The notes below the pieces were generated by a model. The model saw only the letters and a list, made by a program, of their open reading frames with translations. It was not told the origin of the DNA and made no database searches. A DNA stretch of 33,235 bases from Gemmatimonadota bacterium (GTDB taxonomy: Bacteria > Gemmatimonadota > Gemmatimonadetes > Longimicrobiales > Gaopeijiaceae), in assembly GCA_009840215.1 (NCBI GenBank), contig VXOC01000294.1, forward strand, positions 1-33,235. Direction: 5' to 3'. Positions 32,416 through 33,235 of this stretch are shown piece after piece. The position numbers were made by a program, and so were the translations under genes. Numbering within the stretch: the first letter of the stretch is position 1; the number at the start of each line of letters is the position of its first letter.

Positions 32416-33235
32416 TCAGCCCCCGAGCCGCGCGATCTCGGCTTCCGCCGCGATATACCCGAATCCCGCCCACCCCGACCCCTCCAGAATCCGCCGGAAC
32501 ATCTCCTCGCCCTGCTCCGCTCGCCCGTTGTAGAAGTGCCAGTTCGCGACGCCGTACGCGATCGCCACGCCGGCCGGGTCCTCGCTCCCCGGATCCCAAA
32601 GCTCGTCCGCCTCGATCTCACCCTTGTACATCAGCAGGAGACGGTGGTAGCTCGTGTTCTCGATCACGTCCAGATCCGTCGTGACCGGCTCCAGGACGGC
32701 CGCGGCTTCCTCGTCGCGGCCCAGTCGGCGCAGCGCCATGTACCACCAGTGTGAGATCGCGACGAGCTGGTCGGGATTGGTGGTGACCGCGAAGTAGTCT
32801 TCATATGACTCAAGCGCGGCCTCGAAGTCGCCCTTCAGGTAGTGTGCGAGCGCGAGGTGGTAGTGGATGTTCGACTGCAGCGTACTGGTGGGGATGCCGC
32901 GCTCGTTGGGCTGCCCGTCCGGCTCCACCTCGTCCGGGTGCCCCTCGACGAGCGCGGCGGCGTGGGACAGGTCCTCGATCGCGCGGTCGAATTCGCGGAC
33001 ACTGATCCGGCGGTGGCCGCGGTGCCGGTACATGCGCGCGTCGCCGGGGTGTTTGCGGACGCCCTCCGAGAAGACTTCGATCGCCTCCCGGTAGCGCCCC
33101 GTGTAGCCGATGCGGCGGCCGAGCCAGATGATCGCGTCCGCGTCGTCGGGGTCGGACTCGTAGTCGGCGCGGGCGGCGGCGATGTCTTCCTCGCGCCGGG
33201 CCGCGATCTCGGGGGGAGCGGGGGTGGGGGGGAGG
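32416..33235 (-). CDS. Tetratricopeptide-repeat protein, partial (5' end beyond the window)
   Basis: The frame is open from the stop at 32416-32418 to the window edge (about 273 codons), so the N-terminus is missing. TPR-like helical pairs are evident: DADAIIWLGRRIGYTGRYREAIEVFSEGVRKHPGDARMYRHRGHRRISVREFDRAIEDLSHAAAL, then NIHYHLALAHYLKGDFEAALESYEDYF, WWYMALRRLGRDEEAAAVLEPV, and AYGVANWHFYNGRAEQGEEMFRRILEG. These repeats mediate protein-protein contacts; no catalytic motif is seen. An internal ATG at 33033 is not the start because the repeat pattern continues upstream of it. Confidence 0.88.
   Translation of the reverse strand, partial: LPPTPAPPEIAARREEDIAAARADYESDPDDADAIIWLGRRIGYTGRYREAIEVFSEGVRKHPGDARMYRHRGHRRISVREFDRAIEDLSHAAALVEGHPDEVEPDGQPNERGIPTSTLQSNIHYHLALAHYLKGDFEAALESYEDYFAVTTNPDQLVAISHWWYMALRRLGRDEEAAAVLEPVTTDLDVIENTSYHRLLLMYKGEIEADELWDPGSEDPAGVAIAYGVANWHFYNGRAEQGEEMFRRILEGSGWAGFGYIAAEAEIARLGG

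Overview
The window is GC-rich bacterial chromosome with densely packed genes. Multiple secreted six-bladed beta-propeller proteins carrying a G-E-G-P-G-E-F signature, a choice-of-anchor B (LVIVD-type) lipoprotein, a TonB-dependent receptor and many lipoprotein signals point to a Gram-negative bacterium. The closest fit is Gemmatimonadota (Longimicrobiales/Palauibacterales-like). That assignment is inference from protein style; there is no rRNA gene in the window.

Layout. (1) 1-6925, minus strand: a run of LVIVD lipoprotein, propeller, AAA/DUF4143 ATPase, propeller, propeller, and a nucleotidyltransferase cut by the window edge. A 35-bp imperfect repeat flanks the ATPase gene. (2) 7083-11150: a lone propeller lipoprotein on the plus strand, converging on a DUF1330 gene followed by a TonB-dependent receptor. 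(3) 11260-16067: a tightly coupled transport operon with an NCS2 nucleobase permease carrying a soluble C-terminal domain, then a complete TRAP transporter (DctP, DctQ, DctM). (4) 16185-19985: a two-gene propeller operon and a divergent propeller gene. (5) 20041-23879: the most unusual part. A BlaI/MecI-type repressor has a palindromic operator inside its promoter. It is translationally coupled to a BlaR1/MecR1-type membrane metalloprotease whose extracytoplasmic sensor is a beta-propeller domain instead of a penicillin-binding domain. A secreted stand-alone copy of that same propeller follows. (6) 23892-27329: a membrane-anchored MutS-like ATPase and a serine-hydrolase lipoprotein, divergent, with start codons 3 bp apart. 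(7) 27335-30729: cytochrome P450, 3Fe-4S ferredoxin, a PanB homologue lacking the usual catalytic glutamate, and a convergent leucine-type dehydrogenase. (8) 31133-33235: a secreted M28 peptidase and a partial TPR protein.

The unifying theme is secreted beta-propellers: nine such domains lie in about 23 kb, eight on exported proteins and one used as the sensor of a BlaR1-like receptor. The simplest reading of region 5 is a signalling system. The propeller sensor detects an extracytoplasmic ligand or partner, the cytoplasmic metalloprotease is activated, the BlaI-type repressor is removed, and the operon including the secreted propeller copy is induced. Everything after the domain architecture and operator in that chain is inference.

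No insertion sequence, CRISPR array, tRNA or rRNA was recognised. Short AT-rich palindromes stand out against the GC-rich background at 16169-16185, 20048-20068 and 30911-30928.
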